Shown: piece by piece, positions 57,225 to 64,000 of the stretch | Layout: each line of letters starts with the position of its first letter | How positions within the stretch are numbered: position 1 is the first letter of the stretch | Assembly (NCBI GenBank): GCA_007833815.1 | Contig: CP033464.1 | Location: 1,621,501-1,685,500 of the forward strand | Origin: Brevibacillus laterosporus | GTDB taxonomy: Bacteria > Bacillota > Bacilli > Brevibacillales > Brevibacillaceae | Direction of reading: 5' to 3' | DNA: 64,000 nucleotides | Notes under the pieces: model-generated | Seen by the model: only the letters and a program-made list of their open reading frames with translations | Databases searched by the model: none | Told to the model about the DNA's origin: nothing | Position numbers and translations under genes: made by a program

Positions 57225-57911
57225 TTATTTGAGTGAATCATGACGTAAAGAGCTTACATAAGGTTGAATTAAAACATAAAACAGCGGATATACAAAAGCT
57301 ACAAATATACTAAAGTGAACAATAAACAGAACAGCTTCCTGATTAAAAATGGCCTCTATTGCATGAGCGATGATGCTTACTGGGTGCTGGATGATATCCC
57401 AACTATTCCAGCGTAGGAAACGGCCTAGATAGACGCCAATGCCTGTTAACAATTGTGTAATCAAAACAAAGAGCCAACCTAACACAGGACCAAAGCGTTG
57501 CGCCAAGATATCATGTAACAAGGCCAGAGATAAAAAGCCGAGTATAATCCCAGTTAAAGCAAAATAAAAGTTTAGCGTCACATCAAAATAGATAAAGTAG
57601 CGAATATTCAACGTGGTTAGATGCACAATATCCGTCACAATATAGGCCGCATTGGGAAGGAAGAACAACCACATGCCAGCTATCGGTAGCATCCCAATAG
57701 AAAAACGTTGCTTTCGTTGGTACCAGTCAAATAAAATCAAAGCCAAAATAAAGGGAATCCAAGCTAGCACTAGATTTGGGATAAGCAGCCAACGGAAAGT
57801 TAGGCGACCTGTGTCAAATACGCGATAAATCCATAAAAAGGCGGAGCCCGCTGACATAAGAACCATTACATAAAACAAGCGCAATAATGGTTTTTGTTTG
57901 AGAAAAGACAT
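57225..57911 (-). CDS. DUF1361-family integral membrane protein
   Basis: The 228-residue protein has six to seven membrane helices and the family signature FFLPNAAYIVTDIVHL, followed by RYFIYFDVTLNFYFALTGI and GVYLGRFLRWNSWDI. The function of DUF1361 proteins is unknown. It has an AAGGAGAAC ribosome site and no obvious partner gene; the next gene on its left is the toxin on the opposite strand. Confidence 0.9.
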   Translation of the reverse strand: MSFLKQKPLLRLFYVMVLMSAGSAFLWIYRVFDTGRLTFRWLLIPNLVLAWIPFILALILFDWYQRKQRFSIGMLPIAGMWLFFLPNAAYIVTDIVHLTTLNIRYFIYFDVTLNFYFALTGIILGFLSLALLHDILAQRFGPVLGWLFVLITQLLTGIGVYLGRFLRWNSWDIIQHPVSIIAHAIEAIFNQEAVLFIVHFSIFVAFVYPLFYVLIQPYVSSLRHDSLK

Positions 57912-58024
57912 AGAGGTTCTCCTTTGGGTAATAGTGAAAGTTTCGTTTTATTATAGCTAGCATGATTAAAAGAGTCAAAATTTGTAATTTGTAAAACAAT
58001 CTTATGCTTTCTATAAAAACAGCG

Positions 58025-58030
58025 TATAAT
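58025..58030 (+). promoter_or_regulatory. Probable -10 element of the queuosine operon
   Basis: TATAAT at 58025-58030 lies 60 bases before the preQ1 aptamer. The -35 hexamer is weak (TTATGC at 58002-58007, 17-base spacing). Confidence 0.45.
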
Positions 58031-58089
58031 GGAGAAGTCTGTTTACCGCAAACAGACAACCAGAAGAATTCCATGCCTTGGTGCATGGG

Positions 58090-58121
58090 AGAGGTTCGCG
58101 AACTCCCTCTATAAAAAACTA
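58090..58121 (+). ncRNA. PreQ1-I riboswitch aptamer
   Basis: The segment has the class I layout: P1 strand AGAGG (58090-58094), loop TTCGCGAACTC, P1 partner CCTCT (58106-58110), then the A-rich tail ATAAAAAACTA that forms the pseudoknot. It lies 95 bases before queC, and a following hairpin (CTTGAAG/CTTCAAG near 58176-58194) may be part of the expression platform. PreQ1 should lower expression of queCDEF. Confidence 0.93.
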
Positions 58122-58215
58122 CCTGGGGACAAGTTTCATATGACAGTTCAAGAACGCTCTTTCTTCGTAGACCCTTGAAGATTATTCTTCAAGAACACGA
58201 AAGGGATGAAGCGAC

Positions 58216-58884
58216 ATGAAAAAAGACAAAGCGGTGGTTGTATTTAGTGGTGGCCAAGATAGCACGACGTGTTTATTTTGGGCACAAAAACAGTTTGGTG
58301 AGGTGGAAGTAGTCACATTTGATTACGGTCAGCGTCACAAACAGGAAATTGAATGTGCACAGAAAATTGCCAAAGAACAAGGTGTAAAGCAGACCATCAT
58401 GGACATGAGTCTGTTGAACCAATTGGCTCCTAATGCATTGACACGCAATGATGTACAGATTGAACAGGTAGAAGGCGAAATCCCCAATACATGTGTGGAT
58501 GGACGCAATCTGCTCTTTTTGTCATTCGCAGCGGTCTATGCCAAGCAAATCGGTGCTCGTCATATCATCACTGGTGTTTGCGAAACCGATTTTAGCGGCT
58601 ACCCAGACTGTCGGGATTCCTTTATCAAATCGCTCAATGTAACCTTGCAGTTGGCAATGGATTATCCATTTGTGATCCATACCCCACTCATGTGGTTAAA
58701 CAAAGCGCAAACGTGGAAGCTATCTGATGAACTGGGAGCGTTTGAGTACGTTCGCGAAAAAACACTGACCTGTTACAACGGGGTGATTGGTGATGGATGT
58801 GGTGAATGTCCAGCCTGCCAGTTGCGTGCGGCAGGGCTCAAAGCATATGAGGAGGAGCGAGCACATAATGGGAAACTTCTATGA
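58216..58884 (+). CDS. queC: 7-cyano-7-deazaguanine synthase
   Basis: The 222-residue protein has the PP-loop [10 protein letters not shown] near residue 10 that binds ATP, and a C-terminal zinc knot ([19 protein letters not shown]). It converts 7-carboxy-7-deazaguanine to preQ0 with ATP and ammonia. It is the first gene after the preQ1 riboswitch and overlaps queD by 17 bases. Confidence 0.96.
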   Translation: MKKDKAVVVFSGGQDSTTCLFWAQKQFGEVEVVTFDYGQRHKQEIECAQKIAKEQGVKQTIMDMSLLNQLAPNALTRNDVQIEQVEGEIPNTCVDGRNLLFLSFAAVYAKQIGARHIITGVCETDFSGYPDCRDSFIKSLNVTLQLAMDYPFVIHTPLMWLNKAQTWKLSDELGAFEYVREKTLTCYNGVIGDGCGECPACQLRAAGLKAYEEERAHNGKLL

Positions 58885-59356
58885 TTTTCGCATTGTCGAC
58901 CGCTTGCAACGATTTGAACAGGACATCCAAAAAGGGGAGCTTCGTTACCATCAAAAGCGAGTGCTGGTAAGTAAGGAATTCACCTTTGATGCCGCCCATC
59001 ATTTGCATGCCTACGAAGGCAAATGTAAGAATTTACATGGGCACACCTATAAGGTAGTGTTTGGCATTAGTGGTCGTCCAAATGAAATCGGGATTACCGT
59101 TGATTTTGGAGACATTAAAACCATCTGGAAAGAACAAATCGAGGTTTATTTAGATCATCGTTATTTAAATGAAACGTTACCACAAATGAATACCACAGCG
59201 GAAAATATGGTAGCGTGGATTTTTGAAAAAATGGAAGAGTCTCTTACCAAAAGCTCTATTTATCAGGAACAGGGCGTGCGTGTGGAATTTGTTCGGCTAT
59301 TCGAGACACCAACTAGCTATGCCGAAATGCGTCGGGAGTGGATGTACAATGAGTAA
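58868..59356 (+). CDS. queD: 6-carboxy-5,6,7,8-tetrahydropterin synthase
   Basis: The 162-residue protein has the zinc-binding His residues in [20 protein letters not shown] (His-28-like, two later His), the catalytic Cys in the same segment, and YLDHRYLN with NTTAENMV further on. It makes 6-carboxytetrahydropterin from dihydroneopterin triphosphate, the second step to queuosine. The 25-residue N-terminal extension is longer than in E. coli QueD. The ATG at 58868 lies within queC and couples translation. Confidence 0.95.
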   Translation: MGNFYDFRIVDRLQRFEQDIQKGELRYHQKRVLVSKEFTFDAAHHLHAYEGKCKNLHGHTYKVVFGISGRPNEIGITVDFGDIKTIWKEQIEVYLDHRYLNETLPQMNTTAENMVAWIFEKMEESLTKSSIYQEQGVRVEFVRLFETPTSYAEMRREWMYNE

Positions 59357-60092
59357 CATTCCTGTGTTGGAAATTTTCGGTCCTACGATTCAAGGTGAAG
59401 GAATGGTCATTGGTCAAAAAACCATGTTTGTACGTACGGCGGGCTGTGACTATCGTTGCAGTTGGTGTGACTCTGCTTTTACGTGGGATGGCTCTGCTAA
59501 AGAGCAAATCAACATGATGACGGCAGAAGAAATTTGGCATCAGCTACAGAAACTTGGCGGGGACTGCTTCTCGCATGTCACGATCTCTGGAGGCAATCCG
59601 TTATTGCTCGCTCCACTTGGAGAACTAATCCAGTTGCTACATTCACAACAGATTCGCATTGGTGTGGAAACCCAGGGTAGCAAGTGGCAGGAGTGGTTAG
59701 CTGAGGTGGATGATATCACCTTGTCTCCGAAACCACCGAGCTCCGGTATGACGACCAATATGAGTCGACTGGATGAGATTGTTGCCAAGCTAACTAACCA
59801 TTCTATTAAACCAACTAATCAACAGGTTAGCATCAAGGTAGTTGTGTTTGACGAAGAGGATTTCCAGTACGCAAAAGAGTTACATCAGCGCTATCCACAG
59901 GTACCATTTTATTTGCAGGTAGGGAATGTGGAATTAGCTGACATCGCAAGCGATCGAGAAGGCTTGCGCGATCGATTACTACAATCACTGGAATGGTTAG
60001 TAGACAAAGTGGCTATGACCAAAGAGTTTAACAACGCCAAAGTGCTACCGCAACTTCACACCCTGTTGTGGGGCAATAAACGGGGCGTATAA
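59349..60092 (+). CDS. queE: 7-carboxy-7-deazaguanine synthase (radical SAM)
   Basis: The 247-residue protein has GPTIQGEGMVIGQ and the radical SAM cluster CDYRCSWCDSAF (CX3CX2C) near residue 33, and GGNPLLLAPL. It rearranges carboxytetrahydropterin to 7-carboxy-7-deazaguanine. It starts eight bases before the queD stop, at ATG 59349. The frame is open far upstream but this start is fixed by the conserved EIFGPTIQGEG onset. Confidence 0.95.
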   Translation: MSNIPVLEIFGPTIQGEGMVIGQKTMFVRTAGCDYRCSWCDSAFTWDGSAKEQINMMTAEEIWHQLQKLGGDCFSHVTISGGNPLLLAPLGELIQLLHSQQIRIGVETQGSKWQEWLAEVDDITLSPKPPSSGMTTNMSRLDEIVAKLTNHSIKPTNQQVSIKVVVFDEEDFQYAKELHQRYPQVPFYLQVGNVELADIASDREGLRDRLLQSLEWLVDKVAMTKEFNNAKVLPQLHTLLWGNKRGV

Positions 60093-60152
60093 CAACATTT
60101 GCGCAACGTTTTGCCTTGCACATCCGAAAATGAGAGCTAAGGAGCCAGAGAT

Positions 60153-60659
60153 ATGTCCCATATAAACCAATCAACAAACCCACAATTAAAAGATTTAACG
60201 CTGCTTGGAAATCAACAGACAGCGTATCATTATGAATATAACCCAGATGTTCTAGAGGTTTTTGATAATAAGCATCCGTATCGTGACTACTGGGTGAAAT
60301 TTAACTGCCCTGAATTTACGAGTCTATGTCCAATGACGGGACAGCCTGATTTTGCTACCATTTATATTAGTTATATTCCTGATCAGAAAATGGTAGAGAG
60401 TAAATCATTAAAACTATATTTGTTCAGCTTCCGTAATCATGGTGATTTCCATGAGGATTGCATGAATATTATTATGAATGATTTAATCAAGCTAATGGAA
60501 CCAAGATACATCGAGGTATGGGGTAAATTCACCCCACGTGGTGGAATTTCGATTGATCCATATTGTAATTACGGGAAGCCAGGCACTAAATATGAAGAGA
60601 TGGCTGAGCATCGCATGATGAATCATGATATGTATCCGGAAAAAGTGGATAATCGGTAG
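60153..60659 (+). CDS. queF: NADPH-dependent 7-cyano-7-deazaguanine reductase
   Basis: The 168-residue protein is a unimodular QueF of the T-fold family. The nucleophile Cys lies in [13 protein letters not shown] and the downstream [28 protein letters not shown] and [13 protein letters not shown] are hallmarks. It reduces preQ0 to preQ1 with NADPH. A 60-base gap separates it from queE, and a bidirectional terminator follows. Confidence 0.97.
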   Translation: MSHINQSTNPQLKDLTLLGNQQTAYHYEYNPDVLEVFDNKHPYRDYWVKFNCPEFTSLCPMTGQPDFATIYISYIPDQKMVESKSLKLYLFSFRNHGDFHEDCMNIIMNDLIKLMEPRYIEVWGKFTPRGGISIDPYCNYGKPGTKYEEMAEHRMMNHDMYPEKVDNR

Positions 60660-60677
60660 AGAGCAAATATAGCATAT

Positions 60678-60725
60678 GAGGCGGTCTTATTCCGAATTTC
60701 TATCGGAGAAAGACCGCCTCTTTTT
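60678..60725. terminator. Bidirectional terminator between queF and tatC
   Basis: An 11-bp stem GAGGCGGTCTT/AAGACCGCCTC, extended by TTCCGA/TCGGAG, is followed by TTTTT; the mirror serves tatC. Confidence 0.85.
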
Positions 60726-60735
60726 ACAATATCGA

Positions 60736-61470
60736 CTATCCCAGCGTAATCTGCTCTCTCTCGATCTTCTTACGATAAACCATCCTAGAAATCCCTATAC
60801 TTAATTCATACAACCCAATCAATGGCACAATCACTAAGATATCCGATATGATATCTGGTGGGGTCACTGAGATAGAAATGATCGATAGTACAAAATAAGC
60901 GGGCTTGCGTAATTTTGTTAGACGATGCGGATTTACAATGCCCAAATGGCTCAAAAACAGCACCAATAATGGAAGCTCGAACAGTACCGAGAAGGGCAGA
61001 CAAAAAGCGAGCATAAAGCTGAAGTAGTCGCTTGCCGTAATCATTAGCTGAAAGTTATTGTTGGACAGTCCTAGCACGAACTTGTACACCATCGGAAACA
61101 ATACAAAATAGGCAAACGTTGCTCCAATAATAAACAACAGAAACAGAGCAGGAATATACATCAATGCTACCTGTCGTTCCCTTGTGGTTAAGGCTGGGAT
61201 AACAAACTTCCATATCTGAAAGGCAGCAATCGGAATCGTAATCGCGACTGCGGCCCAAGCAGATAGTTTCATATAAATGTTTAGTACATCGGTAGGGCCC
61301 AAGATTGTTAACTTTTCTCCAGAACGATTGGTGAGGAACTGATAGATAAAATCTACATATAGAAAGCAGACAATAAAGCTAAGTAAAAATGAAGCAATGA
61401 CAATAATAATCCGCTTTCGCATGTCGCTCAGATGATCAATGATATTGCTTGGAGTGTTGGAAGGGTTCAA
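60736..61470 (-). CDS. tatC: Sec-independent (Tat) translocase TatC
   Basis: The protein (244 residues from TTG 61470) has six membrane helices and the conserved IIDHLSDMRKRIIIVI at the N-terminus, FKFVIPALTTRERQ-like loop, FLYVDFIYQFL and ITPPDIISD-like segment (SVTPPDIISDILV). The TTG start follows AAGAGGTAG; an upstream ATG at 61509 is possible but would make an atypical N-terminus. It is the core receptor of twin-arginine export and lies directly after tatA and the phosphatase gene. Confidence 0.93.
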   Translation of the reverse strand: MNPSNTPSNIIDHLSDMRKRIIIVIASFLLSFIVCFLYVDFIYQFLTNRSGEKLTILGPTDVLNIYMKLSAWAAVAITIPIAAFQIWKFVIPALTTRERQVALMYIPALFLLFIIGATFAYFVLFPMVYKFVLGLSNNNFQLMITASDYFSFMLAFCLPFSVLFELPLLVLFLSHLGIVNPHRLTKLRKPAYFVLSIISISVTPPDIISDILVIVPLIGLYELSIGISRMVYRKKIEREQITLG

Positions 61471-61509
61471 CGAATTTCTACCTCTTTCAACTTTATTCGA
61501 AAGAACCAA

Positions 61510-61728
61510 TTAGGAAACTTCTTTTTTTGCTGCTTCCACAGGCGGCTTAGCTGCTTCCGCAGGTTTGTCTGGTTCATCGTCTTTGGTTAAATCCTTGGCA
61601 GCTGTTTTAAACTCACTCAAGGTACGTCCAAATGCACGACCAATCTCAGGTAGCTTGCTTGGTCCAAAGATAACCAAGGCAATAATTAGAATCAGGATCA
61701 GTCCTGGAATACCAATAGATGATAGCAT
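61510..61728 (-). CDS. tatA: Twin-arginine translocase subunit TatA
   Basis: The 72-residue protein has one membrane helix ([23 protein letters not shown]) followed by the amphipathic helix [18 protein letters not shown] and a charged Ala/Pro/Lys tail. The FGPxKLPE hinge is diagnostic. It lies between the PhoX-type gene and tatC on the same strand, an arrangement like the phoD-tatAd-tatCd cluster of B. subtilis. Confidence 0.95.
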   Translation of the reverse strand: MLSSIGIPGLILILIIALVIFGPSKLPEIGRAFGRTLSEFKTAAKDLTKDDEPDKPAEAAKPPVEAAKKEVS

Positions 61729-61764
61729 GTGGATGTTTCCTCCTTTCCTATAAACAATGGTTTT

Positions 61765-63408
61765 TTAAAATCCATGAACAGCAATTACTCCTGGCAAGGC
61801 AAGAGAAGATGCTCCACGCGGCCAGTGACTGGTTGGCTTATCATAAGCTTCTAAATTTTCACCGGGATGCTGAACAGACAAAAATAGCGTTTTTTCATCG
61901 GGTGTAAACCAAGGTCCTGTCATTTCTGCACCGATTGGAGCTGAAGCAAATTGGCTAGCTACACCTTTATGCTCACCTGAAGTCGGAATAAAATAGACAC
62001 CATTATTACCAAAGGAACGGTAGATACCTGCATTCATGGACCCAGAGGAGATGTCTGTTACGACCCACAGATTACCCGCGCTATCAAAGGCCATGTTATC
62101 TGGAGCGGCAAAACCGCTTTGTGGACCACCCGAAGCAAAAATCTCAAAATCAAATTCCACACCTGCATGATTGTTATCCTTTTCAAACATGCGCATGATA
62201 TGACCGTAGAAGTTGCTATGATTTTTATTATTAGTTAAGGAGATAAAGATGGAGCCGTCGATTGGATGAACCTCTACATCTTCAGGACGATCCATTGGTG
62301 TTCCTCCAGCTACTTTTGCTGCGATACGGCAATTGATCAATACATCTGCTTGGGAAGTAAATTGCGGTTTATTCTCTTTGTCCATAGCTTTTTGCAAGGA
62401 TTCTGTCTTGTTGTAATCGAGAGCAACCCATTTACCTTTTGCAAAGTTTGCCACATACAGCGTGCCCTCTTCCAACAGCTTGCTGTTCGCCTTGCCTTTA
62501 GCCGCATCATACTTGCCCTTAGATACATATTTATACACATATTGATCAGTAGCATCATCGCCCATATATACAACCAATTGCCCACCAGTAGCTAATGTCA
62601 TGGCAGTATTTTCATGCGAGAAGCGTCCGAGTGCCGTATGTTTTTTAGGAGTAGAGCTTGGATCGAACGGGTCAACCTCCACTACCCAGCCATAGTGTCG
62701 TTCATCGGCAAGTTTACAGTCAGTAACAACATCTTGAAAATTTTCTTCACAGGATAAAATCGAATTCCACAGGGTGACACCGCCAGAGCAGTTAGCAAAC
62801 GTACCGACGACTTCCTTCGCGAGGCTAGCAGCAGGGCCTGTCATTACATGCTTGGTTAATCCACTGACACGACGGCCATATTTGGAGTTTTGGATCAATT
62901 TCCATTTGCCATGTTCGTTTTTTATTTCCGTGACAGAACCGCCGAGAGCGTACAGATACTTACTGATTTGTTCCTGTGTGCGTTTATTATTTTTAGGATC
63001 AGCGTGTAGGTTGTCATACCCGTTTACATAGTATTCTAGCTCTCCGCAATATTCATGGTTCGTCCACATCAAGCCATGATCGGCCTTTCCGCCAATTGGT
63101 AGAAAACAGTTAAAGTCGGCATTAAAGCCAAACGTATCACCGGAAGCGTTAATTTTATCACCATAGAGCGCAATTACATCATAGGAGAAGCCTTGAGGAA
63201 GAATGACATCATCCTTTGTGTTAGGTTTAATGGGAGTGAATTTAGGATGAAAGGCTGTAGGAGGAGATTGTAAGCCAAATAGATGATCCGCTGTTTTTCC
63301 AGAAATGGATTCTCCTTTGGCTAGGGCTGGAATTCCCGTTGCTAACGAAGCAAGAGCTGCGGTACCTGTTCCAATAAATGTTAGAAACTGACGACGATTT
63401 ACTTCCAT
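61765..63408 (-). CDS. phoX: PhoX-family (DUF839) Tat-exported phosphatase
   Basis: The 547-residue protein starts with a twin-arginine signal (NRRQFLTFIGTGTAALASL) and continues as a PhoX/DUF839 beta-propeller. Key regions include MWTNHEYCGELEYY, FSHENTAMTLATGGQLVVYMGDD, RPEDVEVHPIDGSIFISLTN, GGPQSGFAAPDNMAFDSAG and FTPDEKTLFLSVQHPGEN. PhoX enzymes are calcium/iron-dependent alkaline phosphatases of the cell envelope. The following tatA-tatC genes probably supply its dedicated export route. AAAAGGAGCG precedes the ATG. The exact substrate is inferred from family only. Confidence 0.88.
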   Translation of the reverse strand: MEVNRRQFLTFIGTGTAALASLATGIPALAKGESISGKTADHLFGLQSPPTAFHPKFTPIKPNTKDDVILPQGFSYDVIALYGDKINASGDTFGFNADFNCFLPIGGKADHGLMWTNHEYCGELEYYVNGYDNLHADPKNNKRTQEQISKYLYALGGSVTEIKNEHGKWKLIQNSKYGRRVSGLTKHVMTGPAASLAKEVVGTFANCSGGVTLWNSILSCEENFQDVVTDCKLADERHYGWVVEVDPFDPSSTPKKHTALGRFSHENTAMTLATGGQLVVYMGDDATDQYVYKYVSKGKYDAAKGKANSKLLEEGTLYVANFAKGKWVALDYNKTESLQKAMDKENKPQFTSQADVLINCRIAAKVAGGTPMDRPEDVEVHPIDGSIFISLTNNKNHSNFYGHIMRMFEKDNNHAGVEFDFEIFASGGPQSGFAAPDNMAFDSAGNLWVVTDISSGSMNAGIYRSFGNNGVYFIPTSGEHKGVASQFASAPIGAEMTGPWFTPDEKTLFLSVQHPGENLEAYDKPTSHWPRGASSLALPGVIAVHGF

Positions 63409-63757
63409 TGGATGAATCGCTCCTTTTCCTGTTAAAAGCTCGTTTTCGCTTTCATTGTAAAGAGCTTGTCAGGAGAAGAGGTTAAGCTGGGGTGAAGATT
63501 TTATGAATAAGCAGAAAGGTTTTTTACAAAGGAAAATGTATTTTTATAAGGGAGTAGAGAAGGAGAGAGCTTGGTACTAGGCGAGCTCATCTGAGGATAA
63601 ATATTTGGGAATACATAGTAATATTAAAAAGATATAGAGCATGTAAAGAATAATTTGAAAATTTTTATATAATGAACATAATGGTTACTTATCTTATGTT
63701 TCGATTACTAAGATTTTATATGAATTTTTCTATGATGATCAATCAGGAGGAGCATCC
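63409..63757. other. Divergent upstream region of phoX and the last gene
   Basis: No gene is seen. On the phoX side there are TTTACA and TTAACA hexamers (minus strand, 63430-63475) of the kind found in Pho boxes, but they do not show the expected 11-base spacing, so phosphate control is only a possibility. Confidence 0.35.
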
Positions 63758-64000
63758 ATGAACATTTGGCACAAACAATTTATTGAGCTAGAAAAAGCCC
63801 AATATAATAGCTTAACGACTGGTTACGAGCGTGACTGGGGCATTCTGTATTGCGATGAACAGAATCCCACCTACTATGATGCTAATCATGCGCACATTGA
63901 ATTGCCACTCGCACACCCTGAGACAGTTATTTCTGAGGTCATTTCGTTTTACGAACAACGAAATCTGATTCCAAGACTCTATGTAAAAAATGTGGAAGCC
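63758..64000 (+). CDS. GNAT-like acetyltransferase N-terminus, cut by the window edge
   Basis: The first 81 codons are present, starting after AGGAGGAG. Recognisable segments are FIELEKAQYNSLTTGYERDW, GILYCDEQNPTYYDANH and EVISFYEQRNLIPRLYVKN, a pattern seen at the N-terminus of some GNAT-family proteins of Bacillaceae. The acetyl-CoA site lies beyond the window, so the call is provisional. Confidence 0.5.
   Translation, partial: MNIWHKQFIELEKAQYNSLTTGYERDWGILYCDEQNPTYYDANHAHIELPLAHPETVISEVISFYEQRNLIPRLYVKNVEA

Noticed and set aside
63430-63475. Pho box upstream of the PhoX-type gene
   Set aside because: TTTACA/TTAACA hexamers are present but not in the 11-base phased arrangement expected for PhoP.

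Overview
The window reads as chromosome of a low-GC, endospore-forming Firmicute. The best guess is Brevibacillus, probably the B. laterosporus group. This is inferred from strong AGGAGG-type ribosome sites, frequent TTG starts, a preQ1-I riboswitch, a T-box, a futalosine-type menaquinone pair, a collagen-like spore-surface protein and secreted binary-toxin genes. No rRNA or tRNA gene was seen.

Layout. 1-3.8 kb: tail of a possible phage-type module, a self-controlled TetR-family gene, an acetyltransferase, and an IS3-family element with a canonical A6G frameshift site. 4-13.8 kb: chemotaxis receptor, a secreted protein of four near-identical 82-residue repeats, an Mrr-like nuclease, a Fur-controlled siderophore-binding lipoprotein, an aminoglycoside nucleotidyltransferase-like gene, a radical SAM/SPASM gene and several decayed genes. 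14.1-28.3 kb: one fourteen-gene operon that looks like an unfamiliar biosynthetic pathway. 28.3-36.6 kb: housekeeping and accessory genes (mqnBD, glutaminase, M24 peptidase-like, GH18-like, sugar acetyltransferase). 37-40.7 kb: a giant collagen-like gene. 41-52 kb: transport and amino-acid metabolism (cystine symporter, T-box-ilvA, rocE/rocR/rocD with sigma-54 promoters, aldo/keto reductase). 52.8-57 kb: an anthrax-toxin-like pair. 57-64 kb: queCDEF behind a preQ1 riboswitch, and tatC/tatA beside a Tat-exported PhoX-type phosphatase.

Two systems stand out. The 14-kb operon combines a discrete carrier protein, an aminoacyl-tRNA-synthetase-like amino acid:carrier-protein ligase, a ketosynthase with a Cys-less ketosynthase-like partner, a luciferase-like monooxygenase, an aldehyde dehydrogenase, a ThDP enzyme with Gln at the usual catalytic Glu position, two BtrH-like papain-fold proteins, a stand-alone adenylating enzyme and an ABC exporter. 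I infer that an amino acid is loaded on the carrier, extended or oxidised, transferred by the BtrH-like proteins and exported. The product cannot be named.

The second is a secreted pair. One protein carries protective-antigen-like pore domains (PA14, RKKR cleavage site, calcium-binding loop, conserved DDF) but has a ricin-type lectin in place of the PA receptor domain. The other joins a lethal-factor-like PA-binding N-terminus to an ADP-ribosyltransferase domain. Assignments rest on reading motifs and recalled family sequences; no searches were run.
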